A DNA stretch of 64,000 bases from Nemopilema nomurai (Eukaryota > Cnidaria > Scyphozoa > Rhizostomeae > Rhizostomatidae), in assembly GCA_003864495.1 (NCBI GenBank), contig ML133438.1, positions 682,001 to 746,000 on the forward strand. The letters run 5' to 3'. Each line of letters starts with the position of its first letter. The first letter of the stretch is position 1. Below are positions 37,101-48,203 of this stretch, piece after piece. Under the pieces are notes generated by a model. It saw only the letters and a list, made by a program, of their open reading frames with translations, was not told where the DNA came from and ran no database searches. A program made the position numbers and the translations under genes.

Positions 37101-40100
37101 GAATTCTTTCGTACCATTTACCAAGTCGAAACGCAGCCTCAGTTCGTTACAGCCAGCGTAAATCACGATCTTAGTTCCATTAGCAGGCCAATGTGACCCG
37201 TTCAGTGGGTGAATGCATTTGTCAGTCTCTAGATGCTTCAAGGAGCTTCCACTTGTTTGAGCAATGCCGTCTGCGGAGGCACATCTGGACTGCAGTTTCA
37301 AGAAGGAATTATCGACTTTGCCAAGCGCAACCGCGCATTTGAGGGAGTCGACGTGAAGGAGAGAGCCGTCGTCATTGAACGCGAAGAATTCGTTGCAGGA
37401 GCTTGTTAGGACCAAGTAGTCATCGTGGTTACGAGAGACGCAAAGGCCACCATAGTGATGTCTGATAAGGAAGAAGTCCCTTTCACCTGCCGAATAGGAA
37501 GGGTTGGTCAGTTAACGAGGATTTAGCACTATGATTGGCAATCGATCTTAGTTATTGAGTCCTAGTGCTCGAAGCTTGGGAATGTTTTTCTAATGATTTC
37601 AAGGATCAGGAGGTGTGAACCTTTTGTGTTTATTAAAGATCGCTTTGAGTTTTGTAGGGAAGAGATTCACGGCTGCAGAAGTTATGAAGGCATTGCAAAG
37701 AATGTCAATTGGTACAAACCGCTGTTAATGCACGGGCCACTCCGTACAAAAACGTCATCAATTGCAATGTCACCTCTGAATCCTAAACCAATAACTCCTT
37801 CAAAAACAACCTTCAATAAAGAAGATGTCAAAGTAAAGAAGATTTCCAGTTAATCAAGTCAAGTCAGCATATGTCTTTTAAAAAAAATTCAGTACGCTGC
37901 TCACTAGATCTAATTGTTGCACTATGTAAAGAAATTTCTGGCTATTGAAGCATGGTGCTCACCACTGTACTGTTTCTACTGATCTTTAGATGGGCCTGAA
38001 GCCATTCGTTGCCTTGCTGCCCAACTGCACTCCATGATGGAGACCCACGCAAACTTGTAGCCGAATTCTTTAGGTACACATTCAGCCTACCAATCTGAGT
38101 GCCAAACATGTGGTACCAGAAGCTCAAGCAGCTGCCTTCTGCCTGCAGCCCAGTATACCTTTTTGATATTCGAGATACATCACCTAATTTTCTCGGAATC
38201 GACGACTCGATGTACAAATAATAACCTGTAGGTGAAAAAGATACTTGCAGATAAGAACATGGTTGCTGTGTTTGTTGTTAAAATCTAACCCGCCGCGCCG
38301 TATGCACGCAGATTAGATTATAAAGTGTGATACTCGAGAAGTTCTTCTAGCCCTAAAAACTCTAAAAAATAATCGTTTCTTACCATGAATAAGATCTTTC
38401 TAGCAACATAAAGCATTTTCTTTTACGATAGGCAGCATGTGATTTAAAAAAAATTAGTTTTAAAGATTTGCCTACAAACATTCTTTCTAGGATCTTGTTA
38501 TCTTGTGTTCCACCAAATTTATAACAAGCCCTGCTTTCCATCATATTGCAAAATGGCTTTATTTTGAACAGATTTTTGCAGTGGGCTATTACAGTTTAGT
38601 ACCATATTAAAAACGTTTGGAAAACTGCATAGTTAGTATACAGCACTTGATCGAATACTACATAAAAGGTTTCGAAGGTCTGACAATCTGTTCTGGTTTT
38701 AAAAAATTAGTGATGCAACAAATTTGTGCCCCATTAGTTAATCAGGTGCCAACATTTTATGGAAGATTACTAGCATGCAACAGTGTAGATTTTCCAAATC
38801 ATGGTAGTTTTAAATTCTTCCCTTTTAAGAATATACTTGCCTAGGATTGATTGAAAAAGCATAACTAATTGCTAACAACAGACGCTTTTGTCTCTCACCT
38901 ACTACGGTCTCTGTCGAATGATCAATTTCAGGGCCGGTAGTCCAGCTGGCTGTTTTGCCGCGATTTCTTCTCCAGTTGAAATGATCTGCTTCATCCTCTA
39001 CGTATCCACACTTGTCTACCTCAAAGTTGCAAATTCCTACGAACGACCGTAAAAAATGAGTCTAACCTAGCTACAGATGCAATCTGCTGTTAAGCTACAG
39101 TGGCGTCTGTAAGGGGAGCCTAGGGGGCCTTGGACAGTCCCTTAATTTATCCCCCACCCTCCCACTTCTTTTATAAATCTTTTTGGTTATTGGTTAGTGT
39201 CTCCGCCTATATGCTTTATACATAGTTTTTGATGTGAGCTGCTTTGAAATTCTCTCTAAGCTTCCACATGCATTAATTCTTCACTTTAAATTCTTAGAAA
39301 CAAGAAGATTCAAATCACTTTAAAACTATTAGTAGATTTTTAATAGAATATCCGTACACTAATGTCCCGGGACTGTCTGTGCCACCCCCCCCCCCCCCAG
39401 TTTTCAAAGCTTAAAATCGCCCCTGTGCCCAAACACAGTAAAGAATGCTTTCTAAGGATGCCTTACATTTCCTCCACTTTTCCTAGAAATAATGTGACAC
39501 AAGATAAAATGATGGCACCAGAATACCCTCGATACATTGCATATATGAATAAGTAGGGCATTACATTGCGTATCATCCACGATAAAACTTGGGCTCAGAA
39601 CCTCTCCAACGTATTTCATTTGCATCTAAGTTGTATGTGGTTAGCAGTTGTGAAAGCAATGGTTCTGGCTTTTGCATGACTTAAGTTTGCGTCAAATCAC
39701 TAAGAAGTGAGGATGCTAAACGTGTACTTATTAGCATTGCATAGTCTTTGAAAATGAGTGAAACATCACGTAATAAGTCAAATAGAGCAGTAGAAAAGTT
39801 CTAGTGTAGACAATTATAAAAGTTCTAGCTATTTGTATTTATTTAGACAGAATCATACTAGAAAAAGTTAAAAATTACTTCAATCAACTATTTGTATAGC
39901 AATAATCTCACCTGATAAGAGACTTGGAGGCTGTATGGCTGAAACATAACCATAAGTCTCACATTAAAAGAAGTAGAAACAGTTTGGGAAGGTAGAAAAA
40001 AGCAAACGAACATCTGTCCTCTCATTTCCATTTCCAATGGGCTCTTGAGCACACAAGAGTTGTCCCTCTACGTTGAATTTGACTGTCTATTTGCTAAAAA

Positions 40101-43100
40101 TGGTTCCCGTCGATTTTACTAAAAGGGAATCCTGTAAGCTGTATTTATTACACATGTGATAAAGATGCGTTTGAAGTATGCAGAGAAGTGAGTTAAGAAA
40201 CATAATTAACTTGAGAATGAAAGTCATTTGAAAGAGGGTTCACATGCAACTTCTATTTTTAAACATTTACAAGAACCATTACAAAAAAATCTAAACAGAA
40301 CTATAATTACTGCAGTTTTTGATAGACCTATTCTAGCACTGATGAAGATTAGTTCGTTCCTGATATGTTGTGCAAATATTTACATGCTATGGTTATATAG
40401 ATATGATTCAAGAACTTACCATACGTTAGGTAACTTAGAACAAATCCACGATGCAAAGTGGAGCCTAGTGCCCGGCGGAATCTGATGTGGATATACCTTT
40501 TACGTGTCAAAAGGACTATGGGTTGGTAGTTGCAGAGTGCCCCAGAAATGGCCTGACTTGTGGTGTATGTCGATGTTGGGGAGTCCGACCCTGAAACACA
40601 AATGTAGAGTTGATATGAAAACTGTTGATTTGATTTGGGCTCCCTCAAAGCCCTTGATGAACAATAAAATACCATGATGCATGATGGCCGGGGCGTTTAT
40701 TTAATTCAACATACTAGGAGGGCTTCTAATCAAGAAGGGCGTTTGAAGAGAGGCGTTTATTGAATTTTTTCACTCCTCCTAGGCAATAAATACGTTTAAA
40801 AAACATCTTATGATAATCGCACTTGGCGTGAAACTTTGAGTAACAACTAAATAAGTCTATTTCCAGAAGTATAATGCTAAAAAACATATAAATATCCAGT
40901 TCAAAGCGAGGTTCAAAGTCATCATGAATATCGTCTTCCTCGGATAGAGCAACTTTGCCCTGTTTGTTTCGAATACACGCCCCTCTACAAGAGAGGGGGC
41001 GTTTATTGAGCGGCATTTATTCGATGGGATGTTTAAGAGAAGGGGGCATTTAATCAACGCATTACAGTAGTAGATAAAAAGTAAGCCTTAATGTGAACAA
41101 TAAATAAGCAAGAATTCAACAGATTTAGCTGGCGACATGCTCCAAAAAACCCAGAAACAAGAACTATAATATGCTAATATCGTTGCGAGAATAATAGACA
41201 TTAAAAATGTAGAAAATACTTTTTGGATTATTTTCAACATGAAAAATCATGTCCTTTGATCGGTATTTTCACAATGAAATTCTCCATCTGTTGTTACGTG
41301 AATTGTCATGTTATTTCAAACCACTAATGCCACTTCTAAGTGAAGCATCAAGAAAGAGGTGAAAAGTCTTACAACGTGCAGCGTTTTCTAACTACACCTG
41401 AATAAAGTTTTGCTGCGTAAATGGCCAGGGAGCTAGTGGCTGCTGCAGATGGAAATAAAGGTGTTGGCCTGCAGAAAAGTGTGAAGTGTAGGAAAAAGCG
41501 ATCTAACAGGCAATGAATAAGCAATAGGAAGAGCAAAGAGCGGGATGGGAAGACAGAGAAACAAGGTTGTGACTATGAATGCCAGATATTGTTTGAAGTT
41601 GTCGATACTGCCTTACCTCGCACAGCAACATAATCATATGACCTACAAAGCAAGTGCAAATCCATAAACACAATTCTGGTCTCCATTCCTGCCGATGTTG
41701 ATATTCTGTAGAAGCAAGATCTAGAGCTTCGACGATACGATCTTGGGTAGCCCGCAGAATATATGATACCACTACCAAGGTAATTGTTTGTATTGCTGAA
41801 AGAAAATAGAATTAAGGCTATTCATAGCACTTCATAAGTTTTTGCTAAAACGTTTTCCTCCTATTGTGTGAAGTATTCACATTTTGCCTTCAATTGTCCA
41901 CGGCTATATTTGCAACTGTGTAGAGCAAGGAAAGCATGCTCCGAAAATGTTGATAAACTCATTAAACATGCCGTGTTGACAAAGAAAGCTTGCTTTAACA
42001 TTCATTTCAAGTTCTGATTGATAAAAATGCCCGAGACCTTTGGAGAGAAAACATTATAGAGAGAAAACTCGCAGCTTGTGAGCCCTATTAGGAATGTTTT
42101 TTTCTTAATTTTACTTAGAATACATTTGTAAGTCATCCAGAAGTCAATTATAATTGCAGTTTAACAATTTTCGACTTTTTTGAAGGAAAATCAAGTCTCG
42201 ATTGGCCTAAAAATTTGAAATCACATCTATTAAACCAAACAGTCTGTGTCTGCTTTCATGAAGCCTCGATAAAGCATTTTGGATGGAACGACAAGCAATA
42301 TTATTCAGCACGAAACAGGTTAAAGCCACTTACTAGCAAGCTGTAGTGAGGTAAGAGCCCATGTAACTTGATTGTCGACTTCTAAGCCTGAATCTGAGGT
42401 ACAGGTCAGCATTTTTCCTTGATATGTACTTGATTCTCATTGCTCCGTCTATCGAGAACATGTAATTCATTTTATAGCCTCTTGTGTTTGAGGAGCAGAA
42501 CTTTCCAATGCTTGCGTATTTCCTGAAAGGTAAACTGGCCTGGTAAGACTTTTCCCTTTAAAGGACGCGTTTTACCACGAGAAGGGCAACTCTACTGGAA
42601 GTGGGTCAACCAAGATAGGCCTGGTTGGTCTGTTTCTAAGTCAGGAATGCGTTACAGCCATGCCAATTCATCTTAGACATGTCGTTCAAAACATATGTCA
42701 TCTTCTTAAAATGGGCAACAAGGTACGCTTGGGCTCACATCGTTCGAATCGCACGGTCAAGCGTAATAAATGGACACAAATGAGAATTCACAGATGAACA
42801 TATCGGCATCCACGCCATTTTGGAATGCAAAACAGTACTGGTTGAAATGGTTTGGATTTGATACCATGCTAAAAGCAGAAACAATATAGGGCCCTCCGAA
42901 AAACGTTCGGTCTTGACCAACTGATTCGCACCTTTAAAAGACCGTAAATAGCTTGCTTATTCTATTCCAAAGTCCAATTATCCACAGAAGTATATTCTGG
43001 CTGCAAGTCGTGCAAGTAATAACGGAAAAGAGCAAGAAAAATATTTGGTCTTTCTTTAATGAAGATATTCAGTCATGGACGGAGTGGATTATCTTTTAGA

Positions 43101-44499
43101 ACATCTGCCCGCTTAGGCGTTTGACAACACCAAAGAAAGAAAGTTTGGCTATTGCCAGCACACCAATCAACTATAACTTCAGACAGTATTAAGTAAGCCT
43201 GCGTCATTACACAAGCGTTGCCACACATTCATCTAACGCCATAACCGAAACGCTGATAAAACCCGTCGTATTCTGAAGGAAACAATTAACTGGATAAATT
43301 ACTGTTGAATTCATAACCCCCACCCCCCCCCCCCAAGGGACATCGCGAGAATGCTGATTAATCTAAGCCGGAGGCTTTTCATCGGTTTCCGTGCACCGGT
43401 ATCGCACAGATCTGGTCTATGATACTTAGCATGCTACCGATTTGGATAGTTCCGAAATCCTTGTCCGAAAAAGATGAGTTCCTTGTACAAATAGTAAAAA
43501 TTGAATAGGCGTATTGACAAATTTAGAGCATAAAGCACATATTAGGTGGTTAAGATGTGAGAAATTCCCCGTAGTTAACACAAAAGTACTTATGCGCCAC
43601 CACTGCAATAGGGAGATGTTCGCTGGTACCCAAAGTTACTGAACATTTGTTTAAACTCGATTAAAAACGTGAGCATGCATGGTATAGGTAAGTGGAAAGT
43701 TGACCACACTCGCATGATTTTGCCCCACCGAGCAAAGCCCCCTCAAATTCGTCATGGCCGTTTAAAAAGTTTGAGCCAGTCGCCACTTTTGGTACCTCTG
43801 ACCTTGGATTCCGATTGCGGAAGGATTTTAAGAAAAGTACCCCTCTACACCCCAATGCCAAACAGTGTGACCTGATTGCAGCTGAAACTGTACATCATTT
43901 GTTCCATATCGAACGGCAGTACTGACTCGAAGCAATCACGGTGGCTAAGTACAATCAGACTCTACATCAAAACAAGGTGAGGCATCATCTGTCCCAATTT
44001 TTGGTTAAATCGAACCGCGCAAACTGAGAAATTGCCGACTCTAAATCTAGTAAACACTAACATATTTAAAAAACAAATGGACAAAAACTCCTACAATTTC
44101 AAGGAATGAGACTCCATTTGAGTGACTATCTCTGTAGGCAATATCTTATGTTAACAGATTCGCTAATAGAAAGCTATCATAGTTCTAAAAGTCCCAATTT
44201 TAAGACGTCAGCAATAAAACTTTAAGCTTTGTGTACCTGGTGATGAACACTTCGACACTGTCCTGTGAGCACTTTGGCATCGACCCTTGAACATTGAACG
44301 TTAACCAGTAGACTTCAAGAAAGTAAGTTGTGCTCCAAAAGACGGGCCGTATATTCCAGACGTAATGTCCATTGTCAGAGGTGGGGGCCTTGCGTATGTA
44401 CTGGAAACTGGTCGTAGCACGGTATTCCTTCACCTTGAATGCTTGGTTGGCATTGTACAAACCAAACGCAAGACAAAAAGCAAGCCATGTTTGCGCCAT
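34170..44499 (-). CDS. Single-pass receptor: CUB-CUB-MAM-Cys-rich-Thr-rich-TM-long cytoplasmic tail
   Basis: Twelve minus-strand exons join in frame to 1235 aa: 44237-44499, 42334-42522, 41617-41795, 40420-40590, 39912-39938, 38899-39036, 37963-38225, 37720-37810, 37115-37486, 36443-36808, 35732-36253, 34170-35296. Order: signal peptide (MAQTWLAFCLAFGLY); CUB-like domain about 30-150; second CUB about 152-268 (GSGIIYSAGYP, YDYVAVR); MAM about 278-437 (CNFEVDKCGY, LSFWYHMFG, FRGDIAIDDVFV); a Cys-rich, beta-trefoil-like module about 441-563; an 11-residue Thr/Ser/Ala repeat stalk 565-685; one helix about 721-745 followed by KLRKKR; and a tail of nearly 490 residues. The tail has two copies of an RRxSE/SFKKP/RRxS/LEEE/LKAP module and tyrosine motifs YDVI, YLQEP and YISM (a YxxM, PI3K-type site near the C-terminus). 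It is probably a cell-surface adhesion or signalling receptor. Neuropilin and NETO share CUB modules but not this order, so I do not name it. Confidence 0.8.
34470..34676 (-). repeat. Cytoplasmic-tail module, copy 2
   Basis: Residues about 1068-1136 of the receptor: RRCSESAAPPMIESFKKP, then RRNSTPV, then LEEEDTNYL and CDLKAP. It matches copy 1 upstream in order and spacing, except that copy 1 is about 12 residues longer. The RRxS words fit basophilic (PKA-like) kinase sites. Confidence 0.75.
34842..35084 (-). repeat. Cytoplasmic-tail module, copy 1
   Basis: Residues about 932-1012 of the receptor: RRMSENVLPPVINSFKKP, then RRASLPV, then LEEEGEKYLAPSELKAP. It is the partner of the copy at 34470-34676; the two lie about 136 residues apart in the protein. 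Confidence 0.75.
36473..36770 (-). repeat. In-frame 33-bp tandem repeat coding a Thr-rich stalk
   Basis: About nine copies of a 33-bp unit lie inside exon 10 of the receptor gene and code for 11-residue units like TTAVNTRSTST. Such Thr/Ser-rich segments are usually O-glycosylated and extended, setting the ligand-binding domains away from the membrane. The copies are nearly identical at the DNA level, so copy number may vary between alleles. Confidence 0.85.
39105..39405. repeat. G/C-run-rich intronic sequence with a long poly-C tract
   Basis: This lies in the receptor intron between exons 5 and 6. It includes aagggagcctagggggccttgg-like text near 39110-39140 and a run of about 15 C at 39385-39400. 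It resembles the G-rich patch at 23.9 kb and may be a fragment of an interspersed repeat family. Confidence 0.35.
40684..41060. repeat. Interspersed-repeat-like sequence with recurring gcgtttatt words
   Basis: This lies in the receptor intron between exons 3 and 4. The word ggcgtttatt or close variants recurs near 40691, 40752 and 40999, with cggcatttattcg and gggggcatttaatcaacgc following. An inverted form, aataaatacg, is near 40785. It looks like a degenerate repeat family member. The minus-strand ORFs here are not supported as exons. Confidence 0.35.
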
Positions 44500-46639
44500 T
44501 GTGCCACTGGACTGACTAGGCCCTTTCACCTTCTCTTCTGCCGCACCAGTTCAAGCAGTGAATGCAAATTTCAGTATTGAATGTTAATTTTTAAATGTAT
44601 ATATGATATAAACTGATGCAAGAGTATCATGAAGTAAGCAGCAACGTTTGAAGTTGAATAGTGGTCAATTTTCAGCTATTTACACCTTTCACGTTATACG
44701 ACCGTGTACCTTTGAAGCCTAGAGCAAAAGCTGCCAATTTTTCCTGTATCACGGGCTAACGCATGCAGTTTGACTGAAATTTGCTTATTTTCGTGCCGAC
44801 GATTGTCTTTTGAATCGTCCAATGATTTTCCTATGCTTCTGGGGAATCTTGATGCCGAAAGCGGAAAAATCTCGTGAATTCAAGCCTTTTGTGCGTAAAC
44901 AAAAACCCTTTCATTACAATTTCAGTTTCAATATGAGAAAGAAAATTTTCCTCCATGATTATGATATGTGATGTCCCTATAACGTCACACTACTAGTAGA
45001 CAATGCCTTTAATTTGTATCAAGTCTTGTTTACGAAAAGCGGAAAGTATGCTGTTTTAGATATCATTCCTCAGAAGTCACAGACTCAGAGCAAAGCTCGA
45101 CAATTCGATGAATGGGTACTCAAGCCTTTCTCGAAGATATGGACATGATTATATAAATAATGTTAAATGGCCAATGAATTTGTGCATAACACCCCATTTG
45201 AGACACAACTCGTAGCCATTCTTAATATACGAACCATCTATCATTTCTTTTAACATAAACACCGTTTCACCAGTTCGCAGATATCCGTTTGTCCATCTAG
45301 TCGTGTGGGGTGGATTCATTCGACACAAAACATGTTTGAAAATTTATACAAAAGGCAACTTGTTCTAATCCTGATTTTATAAATAGAATATAAAGCAAAA
45401 AGAATCGATCAAGGGAAGGCTCTGGTATTCCTATAATCAATTTTGCCTACTGATGAATTTTCCCGATCGATTACCGAGTATTGCAAACCCCAATGACGTC
45501 ACCGTCATAATTTTTATAACCTCTTCTAAGCTTTCCCGTATAATTATTAGCAGACAGACTCTCGTTACAAATTTCAGATTGCAAAGATATCGTTACATCC
45601 TACAGCCCCCACACCAAGTTACATCCCTTTCAGAACGAACTATTCCTTCAATCTTGCTTTGCCCTGCAAAATTCCGCATGGAACTACGGTCATTCGTAGA
45701 TGCACGTTTGCATTTAAGCATTTTAGCAAAACAATCAATTATGCCATGCATTGTCTACATGTTTTGCTGTAGGACAAAGGCACAGCAATATCATTCTATG
45801 CTTTAAAGTCTTTGTTAATTTCTCTTGCAGCGTAAATCGCGGCCGATCAACTTCATCAAAGCGAAGCATTTGTTTACGAGCTTTAAGACTTATTTAAGCA
45901 CGGCAATCTTGTAGTCGCAATCTGTACAGAAATGCTTTCGAGTTGCAAACATTACGCTATAAGCCAGCCTGTTTGGTTTCGGCCAAAGCCAAGTGGAACG
46001 AACAGCCGGTTGCAGTTTACAACCCGCCCCAGCAATTCTTTGCTGCTTCCACTTGGAGAACGTGACGGAAAGGATGCCATCCAATTCAACGTAAACATTT
46101 GCCAAAGCAAGTGAAATGAACAGGTGGTTCAAAGATCAGAAGACATGCGAGGACTAAGCATGATTTGTTACAAACAAGACGCAGTGGAAATCTGGAAATG
46201 AAAAAGTTGCAAAGAAAAACAGAAAACAACAGGCGGGTTTTGCACATGAATCTCGAGCTAGCATTGCCAGAAGGAGCAGCCGCATAAATGCTCGCTGCAA
46301 TTGTAGCAGAATACGATAATGAGGATTGAGCCAAGTTACTCTGGCAAGGCCTATTTTGCATTCTGAGAAGCCTTTCCCTCCGAAATTATCTAGGATCAAT
46401 CTGGCTCTATAGATTCGCTGTCACACTGCTTGAAAGTATCGAAGAGACATTCTAGGGAGTTGTTTTTTTTTCAAAGTAAATCGCATGTGTTAAAGAGTTG
46501 GTCAGCGGTTTTGTGCCGAGGGTGCTGGCATGGTTGGATCCGCTGGTCCCGAAATAACTGGGCGATGCAGACGTGCGTTTAGGCCGTAGTTCTGGCAGAA
46601 ATCGAGAAACGGACCATCTGGCAACAAACCCCCAGAAGA
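44500..46639. other. Intergenic region between the divergent receptor and SERINC loci
   Basis: The receptor gene reads leftward and the SERINC locus rightward, so both promoters may lie here. ORFs such as 45453-45806 (+) have no domain or signal I recognise. I see no repeat and no tRNA-like fold. Confidence 0.45.
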
Positions 46640-48203
46640 ATGGCCCGGTCGCCGAGTGGAACCGTTGCACAAACACCGGATAACAGCGAGCAAAAGACAA
46701 TGGAAGATAAAGAGGATGGCTATGAACAGAAGAACACTTGCAGAAAAGTAAACCTGTTCGAAAAAATCGTCGAGAAATGTGAAAACTTGATCTTATTTAG
46801 CTTATTGCATCTCCAAAGGTCACCGTTGGAAACTCTAATTGGGCCAGGGTCCTCAACAAGCTTCGGATACATTTTGGTTCATGCATGCTACTTCGTCATT
46901 GTATCATTCATTCCGATTGCTTACGTCATTGCTAATTTGCCCGGCATCAGGTCGTACATAGGGAGGGATGTCAATATTTGCGTGTTTGTCGAGAACCCAG
47001 GCTCTTGTGGGGAAATCGTTTCAAACATCTTTGCCAATCGATTTGGCTTTGCAGTGGCCAGTCTCTTCGTGTTCATGGCCTTGATTACCATGAAATGCTT
47101 CGCGAGAAACGAGCAAGTTTTGCCCGCGTTGAACAATGGATTTTGGATACTGAAGCTTTCACTCATCTTTTTGGTCTCGCTCATTGCCTTTTCTATTCCT
47201 CCGGGGATCTTCGACGCAATTTGGCACTACCTATGCACGGCAGCATCATTCCTGCAAACTATCTGCTTAACATTTCTGCTAATAGACTGGACTAGAGACG
47301 TGTTTATCAACACACAGAATTCTAGCAAAAAACAGACAACTACGAGGGAAATTGCCTTGAAATATTTGTTGACTGTCATCTTGACATTACTCTCGGTCAC
47401 CGCACTAATTTACACAAGCTACAGATCTCTAAAAGAAAATGGCCTAACTCTGAACACAGTTGTACTGCTGATGCTACCTGTAAAATTCGCAATATGCAAT
47501 TGCTTTCTTTCGGAAAAGGACAAAGGCTCCATAGCACAAAGTGCTGTTATTTTGAGCTACCTTGTGCTTCGCCTAGGCCTCTTATTAGAATACGAGGCTG
47601 ACAAGGGTCTATCCCTCCTTGGTATCTATTTGTTCATAGACACAATTGTTAAGCTGATCACGCTAGTCTACGCGCTGTCCCGGGAAATGTTGCCGACTCA
47701 TTATAGGATTCGGAGGCGCTCAAATGCACGGACGCATACCGAGGACGTTTTCTAATGCCAGCATTGCAGAGAAGGAAAATGGGATGAAAAATACTTGTGA
47801 TGTATATAGGGATGAAAAGGTTGAGCAAATTGATGCATGCGAGGACAAGCTGCAAGGCATTGCCTGCAACGAGAAAAGGGCCGACCAGTCTGAATCAAAT
47901 CATCTAGAAACCAAGGATTGGACAGAAAAACCAAGTCCTGAAAGGGAAAAAAACCTAGCAGTTCATAACCCAAGCGCAACAACACCCGCCTATTCGATTA
48001 CCCTTCTGCATTGTTTTCTTCTGACAACGAGCCTCGATCTGAATTCGAACCTCACATCATTTCACGTGCTGGCTCAGAACGCGAGCTACTTTGAGACTGG
48101 TCGCAGTCTATTTGCAACTGTCATTCTCAATATCTCGACAGTTCTTATAATGATAATTTTTCTATGGACAAGAATGGTGAGAAGAATTTACAAGGACGCG
48201 GAT
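46640..48203 (+). CDS. SERINC: SERINC-like multipass membrane protein, unit 1 of an intronless tandem pair
   Basis: The first frame runs from ATG 46640 to a stop at 47753-47755 (371 aa) and covers SERINC helices 1-9. It has NNGFWILK, matching the family's HNGFWFFK, followed by IPPGIFDAIW and a LLIDW that matches LLVDFAH. The missing C-terminal part continues in the next frame (+1), open from before 47724. It reads a polar loop, then PAYSITLLHCFLL, matching the family's YSYSFFHFMLFLAS, and a last helix near 48110-48180. SERINC proteins are about 10-helix membrane proteins linked to phospholipid scrambling and serine-lipid synthesis. The usual Cys-rich N-terminus is absent and the sequence is strongly diverged. 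There are no introns, unlike every neighbour, which suggests a retrocopy origin. The frame change near 47724-47755 is a +1 shift: an indel, an assembly error or decay. Confidence 0.75.

Noticed and set aside
43319..43337. Poly-C tract
   Set aside because: Simple sequence in an intron with no linked structure.
45453..45806. Plus-strand ORF of 117 codons between the receptor and SERINC loci
   Set aside because: No domain, signal peptide or family likeness; composition like the surrounding non-coding DNA.
47724..47760. A short intron to explain the first SERINC frame change
   Set aside because: An acceptor-like ttttctaatgccag exists, but the available GT donors would remove helix 9, which is conserved. 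An indel fits better.
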